The notes below the pieces were generated by a model. The model worked only from the letters and a program-made list of their open reading frames with translations. It was not told the DNA's origin and made no database searches. Positions 61,488-64,000 of a DNA stretch of 64,000 bases are shown here, piece by piece. The first letter of the stretch is position 1. The number at the start of each line of letters is the position of its first letter. The stretch is from Labrys sp. KNU-23 (GTDB lineage: Bacteria; Pseudomonadota; Alphaproteobacteria; Rhizobiales; Labraceae): NCBI RefSeq assembly GCF_008330945.1, contig NZ_CP043489.1:5157501-5221500 (forward strand). Direction: 5' to 3'. The position numbers and the translations under genes were made by a program.

Positions 61488-61865
61488 ATGCGGATCCATT
61501 CCTTCCTCGTCGTCGCCGCATTGGCCGGCATCGGGCTTGCCAGCTGTGCCGGAGGTTCCGGCCAGACCAGCAAGCGCCTGGGGCTGACCTCGGGTCCATT
61601 GCCGACGCCTCAGCCCTTCGTGACTCAGTCCCGAGCGAGCCAGCCCGACGTCTATCCAAGGATCGGCGCGTTGCCGCCGCCGCGGAGCGACCAGATCCTT
61701 TCCATGAACGATCGCAAGGCGCTGGAGGCCAGCCTGCTGGCGACGCCAGGGCGGCAGCCAAGTCCTGAGGAGCTAAAGGCGCGGGCGCAGGCCAACCGCA
61801 AGGTGGCTCACAAGCGTGTTTCCCCCTCTCAGCGCAAACATGTCGGCTTCTTCCCGCCGCAATGA
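61488..61865 (+). CDS. Small lipoprotein of unknown function
   Basis: A 125-residue protein with a lipoprotein signal: MRIHSFLVVAALAGIGLASC, lipobox LASC with the lipidated Cys20. The mature part is Pro/Gln/Ser/Arg-rich, probably unstructured, with one helical segment (about 82-108, LSMNDRKALEASLL and SPEELKARAQANRK) and a basic end. I recognise no family, although short lipoproteins of this layout are common in alphaproteobacteria. GGGGGGAGA lies about 15 nt before the ATG. It is divergent from phaC and 135 bp ahead of alaC. Confidence 0.75.
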   Translation: MRIHSFLVVAALAGIGLASCAGGSGQTSKRLGLTSGPLPTPQPFVTQSRASQPDVYPRIGALPPPRSDQILSMNDRKALEASLLATPGRQPSPEELKARAQANRKVAHKRVSPSQRKHVGFFPPQ

Positions 61866-62000
61866 TCGATATCGCGGTTTCGTAGATCGATTTTCACGGC
61901 AGGCTCAGTTTTTTGGCATTTCTTTTGCCATCATTAATCGAAATGATTTAGAGGTTCGCTCCCCGTAACCCTGAATGCGCCGTCGCGCGAAAGCACCGTC

Positions 62001-63218
62001 ATGTCCGACTTTTATTCAACCCGCCGTTTGCCGCCCTATGTCTTCGAGCAGGTCAACCGGGTGAAGGCGGCAGCACGCGGGCAGGGGGCCGACATCATCG
62101 ACTTGGGCATGGGTAACCCCGATCTGCCCACGCCGAAATTCATCACCGACAAACTGATCGAGACGGCGCAGAAGCCGCGCACCAATCGCTATTCGGCGTC
62201 CAAGGGCATTCCGGGCCTGCGCAAGGCCCAGGCCAATTACTATGCCCGCCGCTTCGGCGTGAAGCTCAATCCCGACACCCAGGTCGTCGCCACGCTCGGC
62301 TCGAAGGAAGGCTTCGCCAATATGGCGACCGCCATCACCGCGCCAGGCGATGTGGTGCTGTGTCCCAATCCGTCCTATCCGATCCATGCCTTCGGCTTCC
62401 TGATGGCAGGCGGTGTCATCCGCTCGGTTCCGGCCGAGCCGAACGAGGATTTCTTCCGCTCGGCCGAGCGCGCCGTGAAGCATTCGATCCCCAAGCCCAT
62501 CGCGGTGATCGTCTCCTATCCCGCCAATCCCACGGCCTGCGTCGCCAGCCTCGATTTCTACCGGGACCTGATCGCCTTCGCAAAGGCGAACGACTTGTTC
62601 GTGCTGTCGGACCTGGCCTATTCGGAAATCTACTTCGGCAGTGAGCCGACCCCGTCCGTGCTGCAGATCCCGGGCGCGATGGATGTCGCCGTGGAGTTCA
62701 CCACCCTGTCCAAGACCTTCTCGATGGCAGGCTGGCGCATGGGCTTTGCGGTCGGCAATGAGCGGCTGTGCGCTGCGCTGGCCCGCGTGAAGTCCTATCT
62801 CGATTACGGCGCCTATACGCCGATCCAGGTCGCCGCCGCCGCGGCGCTGAACGGGCCGGAGGATTGCATCGCCGAGATGCGCGAAACCTATCGCAAGCGC
62901 CGCGATGCCCTGGTGGAGAGCTTCGCCCGTGCCGGATGGGACGTGCCGATCCCGCCGGCTTCGATGTTCGCCTGGGCGCCGATTCCGCCGAAGTTCAAGG
63001 AATTGGGCTCGGTGGAGTTCTCCAAGCTCCTGATCGAGAAGGCCTCGGTCGCGGTGGCACCGGGCATCGGCTTCGGTGAGCATGGCGACGATTTCGTGCG
63101 CATCGCCTTCGTCGAGAACGAGCAGCGCATCCGCCAGGCGGCGCGCAACATCCGCAAGTTCATGGACGGGGCCGACCAGACCCTGCATAACGTGCTGCCT
63201 CTGCCCAAAAGTGCGTAA
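62001..63218 (+). CDS. alaC: AlaC-type pyruvate aminotransferase
   Basis: PLP-dependent class I aminotransferase making alanine from pyruvate; alphaproteobacterial members are often annotated as LL-diaminopimelate aminotransferase. The 405-residue protein follows E. coli AlaC (YfdZ) closely: RLPPYVF at the start, IIDLGMGNPDLPTP, NPSYPIHAFGF, and the PLP lysine in TLSKTFSMAGWRMGF. In many alphaproteobacteria this gene directly precedes hom and glpX; here it is near guaB instead, while hom and glpX are at the other end of the window. Confidence 0.9.
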   Translation: MSDFYSTRRLPPYVFEQVNRVKAAARGQGADIIDLGMGNPDLPTPKFITDKLIETAQKPRTNRYSASKGIPGLRKAQANYYARRFGVKLNPDTQVVATLGSKEGFANMATAITAPGDVVLCPNPSYPIHAFGFLMAGGVIRSVPAEPNEDFFRSAERAVKHSIPKPIAVIVSYPANPTACVASLDFYRDLIAFAKANDLFVLSDLAYSEIYFGSEPTPSVLQIPGAMDVAVEFTTLSKTFSMAGWRMGFAVGNERLCAALARVKSYLDYGAYTPIQVAAAAALNGPEDCIAEMRETYRKRRDALVESFARAGWDVPIPPASMFAWAPIPPKFKELGSVEFSKLLIEKASVAVAPGIGFGEHGDDFVRIAFVENEQRIRQAARNIRKFMDGADQTLHNVLPLPKSA

Positions 63219-63297
63219 CCGGGAGCGCCTGGTCGTCTGTGCTCCCTCGGCGAGCCGGTGGAGCGGAACCGGCGTGACACTGCCCGTTTTGTCGACA

Positions 63298-63325
63298 AGG
63301 ACGCCGGTGTGAAGACCGGCGTCCT
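63298..63325. repeat. Hairpin downstream of alaC
   Basis: A perfect 11-bp stem AGGACGCCGGT/ACCGGCGTCCT with a 6-nt loop, but no T-run on either side. A second, weaker hairpin, AAAGACGG/CCGTCTTT with a CTGC loop, lies at 63373-63392. One or both may end alaC transcription before guaB. Confidence 0.55.
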
Positions 63326-63501
63326 CCGTACTTGCGGGTGCCCCGTGAAAATGCATGGCTGACAGGCAGTAAAAAGACGGCTGCCCGTCTTTCCCTTGTC
63401 GATTTCAAATGGTAAACGATCGCGCCAACCCAGCTCCGGCGGCACGGATTTCAGCCCCCCGAAGCCGGAATGATTCCGCTTTTACAGATTGAGAGTTGGC
63501 A

Positions 63502-64000
63502 ATGACACGCATCGTTGATTCATCGCTTTTCCCTGAAGCGCTCACCTTTGACGACGTGCTGCTGACGCCGGGGCATTCGGAAGTCCTGCCGGCCCAGGCC
63601 GATATCCGGTCGCGCGTCACCCGTTCCATCTCGGTCAATCTGCCGCTGCTGGCTTCGGCGATGGATACCGTCACCGAGGCGAACATGGCGATCGCCATGG
63701 CGCAGAATGGCGGTATCGGCGTGATCCACCGCAATCTCACCCCGGAAGAACAGGCCGAGCAGGTCCGCCAGGTCAAGCGCTTCGAGAGCGGCATGGTGGT
63801 GAACCCGATCACCATTCCGCCGGAAGCCACCTTGGCCGACGCTTTGGCCCTGATGAAGCGCCATCGCATCTCCGGCATTCCGGTGGTCACCGGTGCGGCG
63901 CCGGGCGTACCCGGCATCCTGGTCGGCATCCTCACCAATCGCGACGTGCGCTTTGCCGACAAGCTCGACCAGCCCGTGGTCGAACTGATGACCAAGGAAC
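63502..64000 (+). CDS. guaB: Inosine-5'-monophosphate dehydrogenase (5' part, cut by window end)
   Basis: Oxidises IMP to XMP, the committed step of GMP synthesis. The visible 166 codons start at ATG 63502 (MTRIVDSSLFPEALTFDDVL) with GAGAG upstream. They include the N-terminal barrel strands (FDDVLLTPGHSEVLP, LLASAMDTVTEANMAIAMAQ, GGIGVIHRNL) and the first CBS domain (from about residue 95, VVNPITIPPEATLADALALM). The catalytic Cys loop lies beyond the window. No break is seen in the part present. Confidence 0.95.
   Translation, partial: MTRIVDSSLFPEALTFDDVLLTPGHSEVLPAQADIRSRVTRSISVNLPLLASAMDTVTEANMAIAMAQNGGIGVIHRNLTPEEQAEQVRQVKRFESGMVVNPITIPPEATLADALALMKRHRISGIPVVTGAAPGVPGILVGILTNRDVRFADKLDQPVVELMTKE

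Overview
The window reads as one contiguous stretch of a high-GC alphaproteobacterial chromosome, most likely order Hyphomicrobiales (Rhizobiales). Reasons: a 14-gene nuo operon with an extended NuoE, a suf operon with an Irr-type iron-control box at its promoter, COX15-type heme A synthase, DUF1467 and DUF2842 proteins, an RNase E with a charged insertion in its S1 domain, and two-hairpin RIME-like intergenic repeats. No phage, transposase, CRISPR array or plasmid gene was seen. Most of the window is core metabolism.

Layout. 0-3 kb: homoserine dehydrogenase, GlpX fructose bisphosphatase and a GNAT. 3-7.7 kb is a more accessory block: an Rv2258c-like methyltransferase, a WaaE-like glycosyltransferase, an AtzG/AtzE-like amidase pair whose AtzE member lacks the catalytic nucleophile serine, and a secreted ClpP-fold protein. 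7.7-8.4 kb: tRNA-Asp(GTC) with promoter and terminator. 8.35-23.8 kb: nuoA-N, encoding respiratory complex I, followed by birA, RNase J, a patatin/DUF3734 protein and ilvD.

29.6-31.4 kb is the oddest stretch. A long perfect inverted repeat is followed by two tandem units, each carrying a small secreted protein resembling the N-terminal cysteine segment of Hyphomicrobiales porins. The units are bounded by partial copies of the 3' end of the adjacent GNAT gene.

32.3-39.6 kb: iron-regulated suf operon (desulfurase-sufB-C-D-S-T-A), then TfoX-N, DUF1467 and DsbA-like genes. 40.8-44.4 kb: a divergent alcohol dehydrogenase/LysR pair, DUF2842 and ctaA. 44.4-50.7 kb (minus strand): O-acetylhomoserine sulfhydrylase, CoA-binding protein, a secreted helical protein, NAD kinase and RNase E. 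51.5-57.6 kb: AmiC amidase, PBP1A, RF2 with its programmed +1 frameshift, and an inositol-monophosphatase-family enzyme. 57.7-64 kb: lactate permease and PHB synthase (minus strand), a small lipoprotein, AlaC aminotransferase and the start of guaB.

Functional themes are respiration and cofactor assembly (complex I, Fe-S clusters, heme A, NADP), peptidoglycan growth and cleavage, carbon storage and RNA turnover (RNase E and RNase J). Family assignments are made from motifs and from memory of protein families; no database search was run. Start codons were chosen from Shine-Dalgarno spacing and family length, and several are uncertain as noted.
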